From Cellulomonas fimi (GTDB taxonomy: Bacteria > Actinomycetota > Actinomycetes > Actinomycetales > Cellulomonadaceae), in NCBI RefSeq assembly GCF_012952065.1, contig NZ_JABCJJ010000014.1, positions 1 through 64,000 of the forward strand: DNA of 64,000 bases, written 5' to 3'. Under the pieces are notes generated by a model that was given only the letters and a program-made list of their open reading frames with translations, was not told where the DNA came from and did not search any database. This document shows, one piece after another, positions 28,140-36,838 of the stretch. How positions within the stretch are numbered: the stretch's first letter is position 1; every line of letters starts with the position of its first letter. The position numbers and the translations under genes were made by a program.

Positions 28140-28778
28140 TCAGCGGAGCCCGTCCACCCAGTTCGCGAGCAGCTGGGCGCCGGCGTCGCCGGACTTCTCG
28201 GGGTGGAACTGGGTCGCGGCGAGCGGGCCGTTCTCGACGGCGGCGACGAACGGTCCGCCGTGCTCGGCCCAGGTGACCTCGGGCGCCGCCATCCGCGCGT
28301 TGCCCAGCTGCGGGAAGCTGCGGGCGGCGTAGGAGTGGACGAAGTAGAACCGCTCGGTCTCGACCCCGGCGAAGAGCCGCGTGCCCTCGGGCGCCTCGAC
28401 GGTCGCCCATCCCATGTGCGGCACCACGTCGGCCTCGAGCCGGTCGACGACGCCGGGCCACTCGCCCAGCCCCTCGGTCCGCACGCCGTGCTCGTCACCC
28501 GCCTCGAACATCACCTGCATGCCGACGCAGATCCCGAGGACCGGCCGTCCACCGGCGAGGCGTCGGCCGACGACCTCCCCGCCCCGCACCTCGTGCAGGC
28601 CACGCATGACCGCGGCGAAGGCGCCGACGCCAGGGACGACGAGGCCGTCCGCCTCCTGCGCGTGGCGACGGTCGGCGGTCAGGGTGACGGCGGCGCCGAC
28701 CCGCTCGAGGGCGCGCACGGCGGAGCGGACGTTGCCGAATCCGTAGTCGAGGACGACGACGCTCGGGGGGGTGCTCAC
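28140..28778 (-). CDS. hisH: Imidazole glycerol phosphate synthase subunit HisH
   Basis: Class I glutamine amidotransferase that supplies ammonia to HisF. Nucleophile Cys in [11 protein letters not shown] (about residue 85), with His-Glu in [10 protein letters not shown] completing the triad. [11 protein letters not shown] at the N-terminus is diagnostic. HisF is not in this window. GTG start; a TAAACT box lies 8 nt upstream, so an internal promoter is possible. Confidence 0.95.
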   Translation of the reverse strand: MSTPPSVVVLDYGFGNVRSAVRALERVGAAVTLTADRRHAQEADGLVVPGVGAFAAVMRGLHEVRGGEVVGRRLAGGRPVLGICVGMQVMFEAGDEHGVRTEGLGEWPGVVDRLEADVVPHMGWATVEAPEGTRLFAGVETERFYFVHSYAARSFPQLGNARMAAPEVTWAEHGGPFVAAVENGPLAATQFHPEKSGDAGAQLLANWVDGLR

Positions 28779-28815
28779 GGCCGTCGAGTTTACGTGGCCG
28801 CGGCGGGCGCCGCGG

Positions 28816-29301
28816 TCACGCCTTGCGGTTCTTGCGGGCCGAGGACGCCAGCAGCCGCATGGCGCGCAGGCGCGACATGCCGACGCTGGACTCCACGCCC
28901 TCGACCTCGTCGGGCGTCACCGTCCCGATCGCGAGGTCCTCGAGGATCTCGGGCGCGTCGCTCAGCACGAGACCCGGCGCCAGGTCGTCACCGCGGGCTC
29001 CGTCGAGCCAGCGCGACGCCTCGAGCTGCGCCTCGCGACGCACCAGCAGCACGACCGGGACGCCCTTGAGGAGCTGAGAGACCGACCTGGCCGCCCCGGT
29101 GGGGGCGTCGCCGGACCGGTCGCGGCAGACCGCGAGCGCGCCCACCGGTGACGGCACGACGTCGACGGCGACCCCGGCGAGCGCGCACGTCGCGGCGAGG
29201 GCCGCGGCCGAGGCGACCGGGGTGACGAGCAGCGCCACCGCCGCGTCACCGACGAGCGACGAGACGTCGTCGGGCACGTCCGTGGGGACGTCCTCGCTCA
29301 C
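28816..29301 (-). CDS. Conserved-position hypothetical protein in the his operon
   Basis: 161 residues, no recognised domain. The N-terminal half alternates Ala/Val-rich strands ([29 protein letters not shown]). The middle has [25 protein letters not shown], and the C-terminus is a basic helix ([20 protein letters not shown]). It looks like a small soluble alpha/beta protein. The GTG start overlaps the hisB stop (GTGA) and hisH follows 37 nt later, so it is translated as part of the histidine operon. No function can be assigned. Confidence 0.75.
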   Translation of the reverse strand: MSEDVPTDVPDDVSSLVGDAAVALLVTPVASAAALAATCALAGVAVDVVPSPVGALAVCRDRSGDAPTGAARSVSQLLKGVPVVLLVRREAQLEASRWLDGARGDDLAPGLVLSDAPEILEDLAIGTVTPDEVEGVESSVGMSRLRAMRLLASSARKNRKA

Positions 29302-29945
29302 AGCGCACCCTTGGTCGACGGCACGCCCTGGACGCGGGGGTCGCGTGCGACGGCCGCGCGCAGCGCGCGGGCCAGCGCCTTGAACTGCGCCTCGACGACG
29401 TGGTGCGGGTCGCGGCCCGCGAGCACGCGCATGTGCAGGCAGATGCCGGCGTGGTGCGCGATCGACTCGAGGACGTGCCGCGTCAGCGACCCCGTGAAGT
29501 GGCCGCCGATGAGGTGGTACTCCTGCCCGACCGGCTCGCCGCTGTGCACGAGGTACGGCCGGCCGGACACGTCGACGACCGCCTGCGCGAGCGCCTCGTC
29601 GAGCGGCACGAGCGCGTCCCCGAAGCGCGCGATCCCCGTCTTGTCGCCCAGTGCCACGCGCAGCGCTTCGCCCAGCACGATCGCGACGTCCTCGACCGTG
29701 TGGTGCACGTCGATGTGCGTGTCGCCGTGCGCCCGCACGGTGAGGTCGATGAGCGAGTGCTTGCCGAGCGCCGTGAGCATGTGGTCGTAGAACGGGACGG
29801 TGGTCGAGATCTCGGTCCGGCCCGTGCCGTCGAGGTCGAGCTCGACCAGCACGGTCGACTCCGACGTCGTGCGCTCGAGGCGCGCCGTGCGTGCCACGAC
29901 GCCCTGGGGCTCGTCCGTCACGTCGAGCTCGGTGCGTGCGCTCAC
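29298..29945 (-). CDS. hisB: Imidazoleglycerol-phosphate dehydratase
   Basis: Mn-dependent dehydratase, sixth step of histidine synthesis, monofunctional form without a phosphatase domain (215 residues). The metal-binding repeats are seen as [16 protein letters not shown] and HHAGICLHM plus [17 protein letters not shown]. The N-terminal 15 residues precede the core RTARLERTT. The GTG start overlaps the hisC stop (GTGA). Confidence 0.96.
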   Translation of the reverse strand: MSARTELDVTDEPQGVVARTARLERTTSESTVLVELDLDGTGRTEISTTVPFYDHMLTALGKHSLIDLTVRAHGDTHIDVHHTVEDVAIVLGEALRVALGDKTGIARFGDALVPLDEALAQAVVDVSGRPYLVHSGEPVGQEYHLIGGHFTGSLTRHVLESIAHHAGICLHMRVLAGRDPHHVVEAQFKALARALRAAVARDPRVQGVPSTKGAL

Positions 29946-31054
29946 AGTCCTGCCACCTCCACGAGGGCGTCCCGAAACGCCGTCATCTCCTCCGGCGTGC
30001 CGATCGACACGCGGAGCCAGCCGTCGGGACCGACCTCACGGATCAGGACCCCTCGATCCAGCAGACCCTGCCAGACGGCGTGCCGGTCGTCGAACGGGCC
30101 GAACAGCGCGAAGTTGGCGTCGGAGTCCGCGACCGTGAACCCCTGCGCGCGCAGCCACGCCACCGTGGCGTCGCGCTCGGCGCGCAGCGAGCCGACCTGC
30201 GCCATCAGCGCCGGGGCGTGCCGCAGCGCCGCACGCGCGACCGCCTGCGTGACCGCGGACAGGTGGTAGGGCAGCCGGACGACGCGCAGCGCGTCGACCA
30301 GCGCCGGTGCGGCCGCGAGGTAGCCGACCCGCGCTCCCGCCAGGCCGAACGCCTTGGACATCGTGCGCGAGACCGCGAGGTTCGGGTGCCCGTCCAGCAG
30401 CTCGAGCGCGGACGGCACGCCGGCACGGCGGAACTCGCCGTACGCCTCGTCGACGACGACGACGCAGCCGCCCTCGACCGCGGCCGCCGCGGCCAGCACC
30501 GCCTCGACCGTGGCGAGCGGCAACGCGGTGCCGGTCGGGTTGTTCGGGCTCGCCAGCAGGACGACCGACGGCGTGTGCTCCTTGATCGCCGCCGCTGCGG
30601 CAGCGGCGTCGAGCGTGAAGTCGTCCTCCCGGCGCCCCGCGACCCACGCCGTCGCGGTGTCGCGCGCGTACTCCGGGTACATCGAGTACGTCGGCGCGAA
30701 GGACAGCACGGTGCGGCCCGGCCCGCCGAAGGCCTGCAGCAGGTGCAGCATCACCTCGTTGGAGCCGTTCGCCGCCCAGACCTGCTCGGGCACCAGACGC
30801 ACGCCCGACTCGCGCGCGAGGTAGTCCACGAGGTCGACTCGCAACGCACGGAAGTCACGGTCCGGGTAGCGGTTGAGCCCACGCGCCGCGACGGCGACGT
30901 CGGCCGCGATGTCCGCCACGACGTCGTCGGACGGCGGGTAGGGGTTCTCGTTGACGTTGAGGAGCACGGGGACGTCGAGCTGCGGGGCTCCGTAGGGCTC
31001 GAGACCCGCGAGCTCGGGACGCAGGGGGAGGACAGGACGGGACGGCGAGGGCAC
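29942..31054 (-). CDS. hisC: Histidinol-phosphate aminotransferase
   Basis: PLP enzyme of fold type [11 protein letters not shown] near the N-terminus (substrate region), [21 protein letters not shown] (cofactor Asp), and the Schiff-base Lys in [17 protein letters not shown]. 370 residues, normal. It is the first gene of this his segment. TACGAT (31061-31066, minus) ends 6 nt before the GTG start and no ribosome site exists, so the operon mRNA is probably leaderless. Confidence 0.95.
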   Translation of the reverse strand: MPSPSRPVLPLRPELAGLEPYGAPQLDVPVLLNVNENPYPPSDDVVADIAADVAVAARGLNRYPDRDFRALRVDLVDYLARESGVRLVPEQVWAANGSNEVMLHLLQAFGGPGRTVLSFAPTYSMYPEYARDTATAWVAGRREDDFTLDAAAAAAAIKEHTPSVVLLASPNNPTGTALPLATVEAVLAAAAAVEGGCVVVVDEAYGEFRRAGVPSALELLDGHPNLAVSRTMSKAFGLAGARVGYLAAAPALVDALRVVRLPYHLSAVTQAVARAALRHAPALMAQVGSLRAERDATVAWLRAQGFTVADSDANFALFGPFDDRHAVWQGLLDRGVLIREVGPDGWLRVSIGTPEEMTAFRDALVEVAGL

Positions 31055-31164
31055 CCGGTGATCGTACCGACCGGCCTTTGGTCCCGCTCCGACGGCGTAC
31101 CGCGCGCCTAGCGTGGGAGGTCACCGGCCGGGACCCGGCCGAGGGCGTGCGGCAGGAGGCGACC

Positions 31165-32190
31165 GTGGACACGATGCGCGCCGTCGTCGTGCTCGCTGCG
31201 GGCGAGCGACCGCGACGCGGTCGCGTCCCGGCGCCTGTCCCCGGGCCCCACCAGGCGCTCGTGCGGGTGACCCGCACCGCGGCGTGCGCGAGCGCCGTCC
31301 GTGCCGCCGCCGCACGACCCGAGGGACCGCGCGCGTTCCCCCTGGTCCCCGGCCACGGCGGGCACGGCCCGGTGGTCGCGCTGGGCCCCGGCGTCACCGG
31401 CGTGCGCATCGGCGACGAGCTGGGCTCGACCTGGGTCGCGAGCGCGTGCGGGACGTGCGCGCTCTGCCTGACCGGGCACGAGTCGCTCTGTCCCGCGGTG
31501 GCCGTCACCGGGGTCACGGTGCACGGCAGCTGGGCCGACCTCATGCTCGTCGACACCCGCTACGCCGCGCGGGTCCCCGGCGGGTGCGACCCGGTCGCGG
31601 CCGCCGCGGTCCTGTCCGGGGGCGTCAGCGCCGTTCGGGCGCTGCGCTCGACAGGCGCGCAGGCGGGGCAGTGGCTCGTGGTGTCCGGGATCGGCGACGT
31701 CGGGCACCAGGCGGTGCAGCACGCGGTCGCGCGGGGCGTGCGGGTCGTCGCGGTGGACGACGACGAGGGTCGGCTCGCGCTGGCCCGGAAGCACGGCGCC
31801 GAGCTGACCGTCAACGCGGCCGCCCAGGACGCGAGCCGCGAGGTGCGCACGCGGACGGACGGCGGCGCGCACGCCGCACTGCTCACCGGTGCAGCGCCCG
31901 ACGTCCGCGACGCGCTCGCCCTGGTGCGCCCGGGCGGCACCCTCACGCTCACGGGGGTGCCCGCCGGCACGCTGCCGCTCGGCGTGCCCGCGCTCGTCGG
32001 CCGGGGGCTCACGGTGCGCGGCGCGACCCCGGGCGACCGACGCGACGCGGTCGAGGCGCTCGACCTGCTCGCGCGCGGCGTCGTCGAGCCGACGGTCACG
32101 GTCCGCCCGTTCGACGCGGTGGAGTCCGCGCTCGCGGACCTCGAGGCGGGAGCGGTCGAGGGCAGCCTCGTCCTGGACCTCAGCGACTGA
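31165..32190 (+). CDS. Zinc alcohol dehydrogenase homologue lacking part of the catalytic zinc site
   Basis: Medium-chain dehydrogenase close in layout to bacterial AdhA-type ADHs. The structural zinc site is intact: Cys95, Cys98, Cys101, Cys109 (ACGTCALCLTGHESLC). The NAD(P) motif VSGIGDVGHQAVQHA is present. At the catalytic site Cys41 and His64 remain, but the usual Glu after His is Gly65, the third ligand Cys is Ser151, and the proton-relay His next to Cys41 is Ala. Catalysis may be altered or lost. GTG 31165 is chosen for its AGGAGG site; ATG 31174 is the alternative. It has no evident link with histidine synthesis. Confidence 0.85.
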   Translation: MDTMRAVVVLAAGERPRRGRVPAPVPGPHQALVRVTRTAACASAVRAAAARPEGPRAFPLVPGHGGHGPVVALGPGVTGVRIGDELGSTWVASACGTCALCLTGHESLCPAVAVTGVTVHGSWADLMLVDTRYAARVPGGCDPVAAAAVLSGGVSAVRALRSTGAQAGQWLVVSGIGDVGHQAVQHAVARGVRVVAVDDDEGRLALARKHGAELTVNAAAQDASREVRTRTDGGAHAALLTGAAPDVRDALALVRPGGTLTLTGVPAGTLPLGVPALVGRGLTVRGATPGDRRDAVEALDLLARGVVEPTVTVRPFDAVESALADLEAGAVEGSLVLDLSD

Positions 32191-32272
32191 GGGCGCCTCG
32201 TCGCCTGGTGAACGGCGCCGTCACCGGTCTTCTGTCACCGGCGCTGTCACCGGCGCTGCCTACGATCGACGC

Positions 32273-34540
32273 ATGACCCCACCCCCCGAGCAGACGGCGC
32301 TGGCCGCGACGACGACCGAGGCGATCCCGGACGCTGCCGGCCGCGACGAGCTGCGCCGTCGGGCGCAGGCCGCTCTCGTCGCGCTCGTCGGTCGCGACGA
32401 CGCGGTGCTCCGGGCCGACCAGTGGACGGCGATCGAGGCGCTCGTCGCGGACCGCCGGCGCGCGCTCGTCGTCCAGCGCACGGGGTGGGGCAAGTCTGCG
32501 GTGTACTTCGTCGCCACGGCCCTCCTGCGGGCGGCCGGCGCCGGCCCGACCGTGATCATCTCGCCCCTGCTCGCCCTCATGCGCAACCAGGTGGACGCCG
32601 CCCAGCGAGCCGGGATCCGCGCCGAGACGATCAACTCGGCCAACGTGCAGGACTGGGCGACGGTGCACGAGCGCGTCGCCGCGGGCGAGGTGGACGTCCT
32701 GCTCGTGTCACCCGAGCGGCTGAACAACCCGGGGTTCCGCGAGGAGGTCCTCCCCCGCCTGGCGGCGTCCGCGGGGCTCGTCGTGGTCGACGAGGCGCAC
32801 TGCATCTCCGACTGGGGGCACGACTTCCGGCCCGACTACCGCCGGATCCGCACGCTGCTCGCGGAGCTACCGGCCGGGATCCCCGTGCTGGCGACCACCG
32901 CCACCGCCAACGCTCGCGTGACGGCCGACGTCGCGGAGCAGCTCGCGGTCACGGGCGGTCGGGACGTGGGGCACGCGCTCGGCGACGTGCTCGTGCTGCG
33001 CGGCTCGCTCGACCGCGAGAGCCTGCACCTCGCGGTTCGCGAGCTGCCCAGCACGCCGGCCCAGCTGGCCTGGCTCGCGCACAACCTCCCGCGGATCGAC
33101 GGGTCGGGGATCGTCTACTGCCTCACGGTCGCTGCCGCCCAGCAGGTGGCCGAGCACCTGCGCGACTGCGGGCTGGCCGTGCGTGCCTACACCGGTCAGA
33201 CCGACCCGGCCGGACGCGAGGCGGCCGAGCAGGACCTCCTCGCGAACCGCGTCAAGGCCCTGGTCGCGACCTCGGCCCTCGGGATGGGGTTCGACAAGGG
33301 GGACCTGGCGTTCGTCGTGCACCTCGGCGCACCGGCGTCGCCGATCGCGTACTACCAGCAGGTCGGTCGTGCCGGCCGGGCGACCGAGCGGGCGGAGGTC
33401 GTCCTCCTGCCGGGCCGCGAGGACCGGGCCATCTGGGACTACTTCGCGTCGATGGCGTTCCCGCCGGAGCACGAGGTGCGCGCGACGCTCGCGGCGCTCG
33501 AGACCGCCGGGATGCTCTCGACCGCGGCGCTCGAGACCCGGGTGTCGCTGCGGCGCAACCGGCTCGAGCTCATGCTTAAGGTGCTCGACGTCGACGGTGC
33601 CGTCCGGCGGGTCCGTGGCGGCTGGGAGGCGACGGGGCGGCCATGGAGCTACGACGGCGACCGCTACGCCCGCGTGGCCGCGACCCGGCGGGCGGAGCAG
33701 GACGCGATGCTGGACTACGCGCGCGGGGACGGGTGCCGCATGGCGTTCCTGCGCGGTGCGCTCGACGACCCGGCGCTCGAGCCGGGGTGGCGGTGCGGGC
33801 GGTGCGACACGTGCGGCGGCGCTACCGCGGGCGCAGCTCCGGACGAGGTCGAGGTCGAGGCCGCGCGCGAGCGTCTGGCCGTGCCCGGCGTCGAGATCGA
33901 GCCTCGGCGCCAGTGGCCCACCGGCATGGCGGCACTGGGCGTCGAGGTGTCCGGGCGCATCTCCGGCGCCGAGCAGGCGGCGCCGGGCCGGGCCGTCGCC
34001 CGCCTCGACGGGATCGGGTGGGGCGGTCTGCTGCGCGACCTGTTCGCCGCTCGGGCCGACCCGGAGGACGAGCACGCGGCGACAGCCTCGAGCACCGCGT
34101 CGGCGCACGAGCGGCCGAGCCAGGACGGCGGTCTCCCCGTGGCGCTGCGCCGCCCGGTGCTCGAGGTGCTCGAGGCCTGGCGACCCGATCCCGCCCCCGC
34201 CGGCGTCGTCGTCGTCGAGTCGGTGACCAGACCCGAGCTCGTCCGTCACCTCGCCGAGGGCGTCGCTCGGACGCTCGGGGTCCCGATCGTCGGGTCCGTC
34301 CGCCCCGACCCGACGACCGCGCCGGGGCGTCACGACGTCAACTCCGCGCAACGTCTCGCCGGCGTCGCCCGGCGGCTCGAGCTCGACCTGTCGGACGCCG
34401 GGCGCGCCGGCCTCCCGGGCCGGGCCGTGCTGCTCGTGGACGACCGCACGGACTCGGGCTGGACCGTCACCGTCGCGGCGCGGCTGCTGCGCCAGGCCGG
34501 CGCGTCCGCCGTCCACCCGTTCGTGCTGGGGGTCGGCTAG
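32273..34540 (+). CDS. recQ: RecQ-family DNA helicase fused to a phosphoribosyltransferase-like domain
   Basis: 755 residues. Superfamily 2 helicase: motif I RTGWGKS (69-75), motif II DEAHCISDWGHDFRPDY (173-), motif III ATTATAN, motif V ALGMGFDKG, motif VI QQVGRAGR. Candidate RecQ zinc cysteines occur near residues 484-513 (CGRCDTC). No HRDC domain is seen. Instead, after an acidic linker, the last ~140 residues resemble a type I phosphoribosyltransferase with the PRPP-loop-like VLLVDDRTDSGWT near 719-731. TACGAT (32261-32266) ends 6 nt before the ATG, so the mRNA is likely leaderless. Two 12-bp TGTCACCGGCGC repeats lie at 32233-32256. Confidence 0.9.
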   Translation: MTPPPEQTALAATTTEAIPDAAGRDELRRRAQAALVALVGRDDAVLRADQWTAIEALVADRRRALVVQRTGWGKSAVYFVATALLRAAGAGPTVIISPLLALMRNQVDAAQRAGIRAETINSANVQDWATVHERVAAGEVDVLLVSPERLNNPGFREEVLPRLAASAGLVVVDEAHCISDWGHDFRPDYRRIRTLLAELPAGIPVLATTATANARVTADVAEQLAVTGGRDVGHALGDVLVLRGSLDRESLHLAVRELPSTPAQLAWLAHNLPRIDGSGIVYCLTVAAAQQVAEHLRDCGLAVRAYTGQTDPAGREAAEQDLLANRVKALVATSALGMGFDKGDLAFVVHLGAPASPIAYYQQVGRAGRATERAEVVLLPGREDRAIWDYFASMAFPPEHEVRATLAALETAGMLSTAALETRVSLRRNRLELMLKVLDVDGAVRRVRGGWEATGRPWSYDGDRYARVAATRRAEQDAMLDYARGDGCRMAFLRGALDDPALEPGWRCGRCDTCGGATAGAAPDEVEVEAARERLAVPGVEIEPRRQWPTGMAALGVEVSGRISGAEQAAPGRAVARLDGIGWGGLLRDLFAARADPEDEHAATASSTASAHERPSQDGGLPVALRRPVLEVLEAWRPDPAPAGVVVVESVTRPELVRHLAEGVARTLGVPIVGSVRPDPTTAPGRHDVNSAQRLAGVARRLELDLSDAGRAGLPGRAVLLVDDRTDSGWTVTVAARLLRQAGASAVHPFVLGVG

Positions 34541-34641
34541 CGCTCGCGCGTATGGCCGTACGCAGCAGCAAGGCGCGCGAACCCCTCGTCGAGCGACACG
34601 GCGGGCTCCCGGGTCCGGCTCGCGGGTCGCGCTCGTGCCCC

Positions 34642-35964
34642 TCAGAAGCGAGCTCGGACCGCCTCGCCGTGCGCGGGCAGGTCCTCGGCGTCGGCCAGGG
34701 CGACGATGCGGTCCGCGACCTCGGCCAGCGCCGAGTCGTCGTACTCGACGACCTGCACGGCCTTGAGGAAGCTGTGGACACCGAGACCGCTCGCGAAGTG
34801 GGCGCAGCCGCCGGTGGGCAGGACGTGGTTGGACCCGGCCATGTAGTCGCCCAGGGAGACCGGCGAGTACGGTCCCACGAAGATGGCACCCGCGCTCCGG
34901 ACCCGCTCGGCGATCGCGGACGCGTCCCGGGTCTGGATCTCGAGGTGCTCCGCGCCGTACGCGTCGACGACGGCGAGCCCCTGCTCGAGGTCGTCCACGA
35001 GCACGATGGCGGACTGCGGTCCCGCGAGCGCGGTCTGCACCCGGGCGGCGTGCCGGGTGCTGGCGGCGCGGTCCGCGACCTTGGCCTCGACCGCGCCGGC
35101 GAGCTCGACCGAGTCGGTCACGAGCACCGACGCGGCCATCGGGTCGTGCTCGGCCTGGCTGACGAGGTCGGCGGCGACGTGGTCGGCGTCGGCGGTCCCG
35201 TCCGCGAGGACCGCGATCTCGGTCGGTCCCGCCTCGGCGTCGATGCCGACGACGCCGCGCACGAGGCGCTTGGCCGCGGCCACGTACACGTTGCCGGGCC
35301 CGGTGATCACGTCGACCGGCTCGCACAACCACTCGCCGTCCTGGGGTTCGGACCCGGCGGCTCCGTACGCGAGCATCGCGACGGCCTGCGCGCCGCCGAC
35401 GGCGTAGACCTCCTCGACACCGAGCAGGGCGCACGCCGCGAGCACGGTGGCGTTCGGCAGCCCGTCGTTGTCGCGCTGGGGCGGCGACGCGACCACGAGC
35501 GAGCGGACACCGGCCTCCTGCGCCGGCACCACGTTCATGACGACGGACGACGGGTAGACCGCGAGCCCGCCGGGCACGTAGAGGCCGACGCGGCCGACCG
35601 GGACCCACCGCTGGCGTACGCGGGCGCCGGGCGCGACGTCGACGGTGAAGTCGGCGGGACGCTGTGCGGCGTGGACCGCCCGGACCCGGACGATCGTCTC
35701 CTCGAGCGCGGCACGGACTGCGGCGTCGAGCGACTCGAGCGCCCCGGCGATCGCGCCGGCCGGTACGCGCAGGTGCCGGGGCCGCACCCCGTCGAGCTGC
35801 TCGCTCAGCGCACGCAGCGCAGCGGCACCCTCGTTCCGGACCGCCGCCAGGATCGGCTCGACCAGGTGCGCGGCGGCGCTCACGTCGACCTCGGCGCGCG
35901 GCAGCGCCGCGACGAGCTCGCGGGTGGACAGGGTGCGACCGCGCAGGTCGAGTCGGGAGATCAC
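34642..35964 (-). CDS. hisD: Histidinol dehydrogenase
   Basis: Zinc enzyme that performs the last two oxidations of histidine synthesis. Signature region [30 protein letters not shown] holds zinc-site residues; the NAD segment [12 protein letters not shown] and the C-terminal [17 protein letters not shown] are present. 440 residues, normal. It is separated from hisC by two opposite-strand genes and has its own signal: TAGAAT (35971-35976, minus) ends 6 nt before the GTG start, predicting a leaderless transcript. Confidence 0.95.
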   Translation of the reverse strand: MISRLDLRGRTLSTRELVAALPRAEVDVSAAAHLVEPILAAVRNEGAAALRALSEQLDGVRPRHLRVPAGAIAGALESLDAAVRAALEETIVRVRAVHAAQRPADFTVDVAPGARVRQRWVPVGRVGLYVPGGLAVYPSSVVMNVVPAQEAGVRSLVVASPPQRDNDGLPNATVLAACALLGVEEVYAVGGAQAVAMLAYGAAGSEPQDGEWLCEPVDVITGPGNVYVAAAKRLVRGVVGIDAEAGPTEIAVLADGTADADHVAADLVSQAEHDPMAASVLVTDSVELAGAVEAKVADRAASTRHAARVQTALAGPQSAIVLVDDLEQGLAVVDAYGAEHLEIQTRDASAIAERVRSAGAIFVGPYSPVSLGDYMAGSNHVLPTGGCAHFASGLGVHSFLKAVQVVEYDDSALAEVADRIVALADAEDLPAHGEAVRARF

Positions 35965-36048
35965 CGCTCGATTCTAGGTCGGCCCAGGGGCCGGCAGCGG
36001 GTGGTCCCGCGTCGTGGTCGCCGGTGAGGCGACCGGCATGATGGGGGC

Positions 36049-36282
36049 ATGGACGAGGGCACGGACAGCACGGTGCAGATCAGCGACGACACGATCCGGC
36101 TCGGCCAGTTCCTCAAGCTCGCCGGGCTGGCCGACTCGGGCGCGCACGCGCGCGAGCTTTTGGAGGACGGCGCGGTGCGGGTCAACGGCGAGGACGAGGC
36201 GCGGCGCGGGCGTCAGCTCCGCCGGGGTGATCGCGTCGAGCTCGACGCACCCGCCGGGCCGATGCGGGCGACCGTCGGCTGA
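36049..36282 (+). CDS. Small S4-domain RNA-binding protein
   Basis: 77 residues, an S4 fold alone: IRLGQFLKLAGLADSGAHARELLEDGAVRVNGEDEARRGRQL in outline, with the RNA-binding loop around residues 25-50. YbcJ/RlbA-like proteins of this kind are linked to ribosome maturation, but the target is unknown. CATGAT ends 6 nt before the ATG and no usable ribosome site exists. It is divergent from hisD. Confidence 0.85.
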   Translation: MDEGTDSTVQISDDTIRLGQFLKLAGLADSGAHARELLEDGAVRVNGEDEARRGRQLRRGDRVELDAPAGPMRATVG

Positions 36283-36357
36283 CACCGGGCGGACCGCGCG
36301 GCGCCCGCGGGTGCCCGCGTGCACGGGTGCCCGCGTGCACCGGTGGGCATGCCGACC

Positions 36358-36756
36358 TCATCGGACGGTTCCCATGACGCGGTCGACCGTGAGGTGCACG
36401 ACGACGCGCTCGGGGTTCTCGGCCAGCGCGCGGTAGCGCCGTGCATAGGCCTCCACCGCCACCTCGACGTCGCGCGGGTCGCGCGACAGCGTGACCGTTC
36501 CCTCGAGGGTCAGCCATCTGCGCCCGTCCACCTGGCACAGCGCGGCACGCAGGGGGGAACCGTCCGCACCACCGGCCGCGATCGCGCGCGCCTTGACCGA
36601 GGTGACCCGCGTCGTGATGCGGGCGTGGCCGTGCTGGGCGTCCCACGTGAAGGCGACCGGCACCACGTGCGGACGGCCGCCGGGCGGCACGGTCGTGAAC
36701 GTCGCCAGGTGTCGCACGGTCACGAAGCCGAGCTGGTCGGGCGAGAGGAGGATCAC
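36358..36756 (-). CDS. PPOX-class flavin/F420-dependent protein
   Basis: 132 residues of the split-barrel pyridoxamine 5'-phosphate oxidase-like fold: LATFTTVPPGGRPHVVPVAFTW then LEGTVTLSRDPRDVEVAVEAYARRY. This resembles the actinobacterial Rv1155-type group, which bind FMN or F420; the cofactor and substrate are not decided here. TAGTCT (36763-36768, minus) ends 6 nt before GTG 36756, so it is likely leaderless and independent of dnaE upstream. Confidence 0.83.
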   Translation of the reverse strand: MILLSPDQLGFVTVRHLATFTTVPPGGRPHVVPVAFTWDAQHGHARITTRVTSVKARAIAAGGADGSPLRAALCQVDGRRWLTLEGTVTLSRDPRDVEVAVEAYARRYRALAENPERVVVHLTVDRVMGTVR

Positions 36757-36838
36757 CGTCGAAGACTAGATCGGCTGCACCAGCCACCGGCGCAAGCCCG
36801 CCGCCCACGGACTGCTGCCCCCGACGTCACGCGACGCG

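Noticed and set aside
34554-34640. Possible small gene after recQ
   Set aside because: Frame starting MAVRSSKAR runs antisense into hisD without its own stop or ribosome site.
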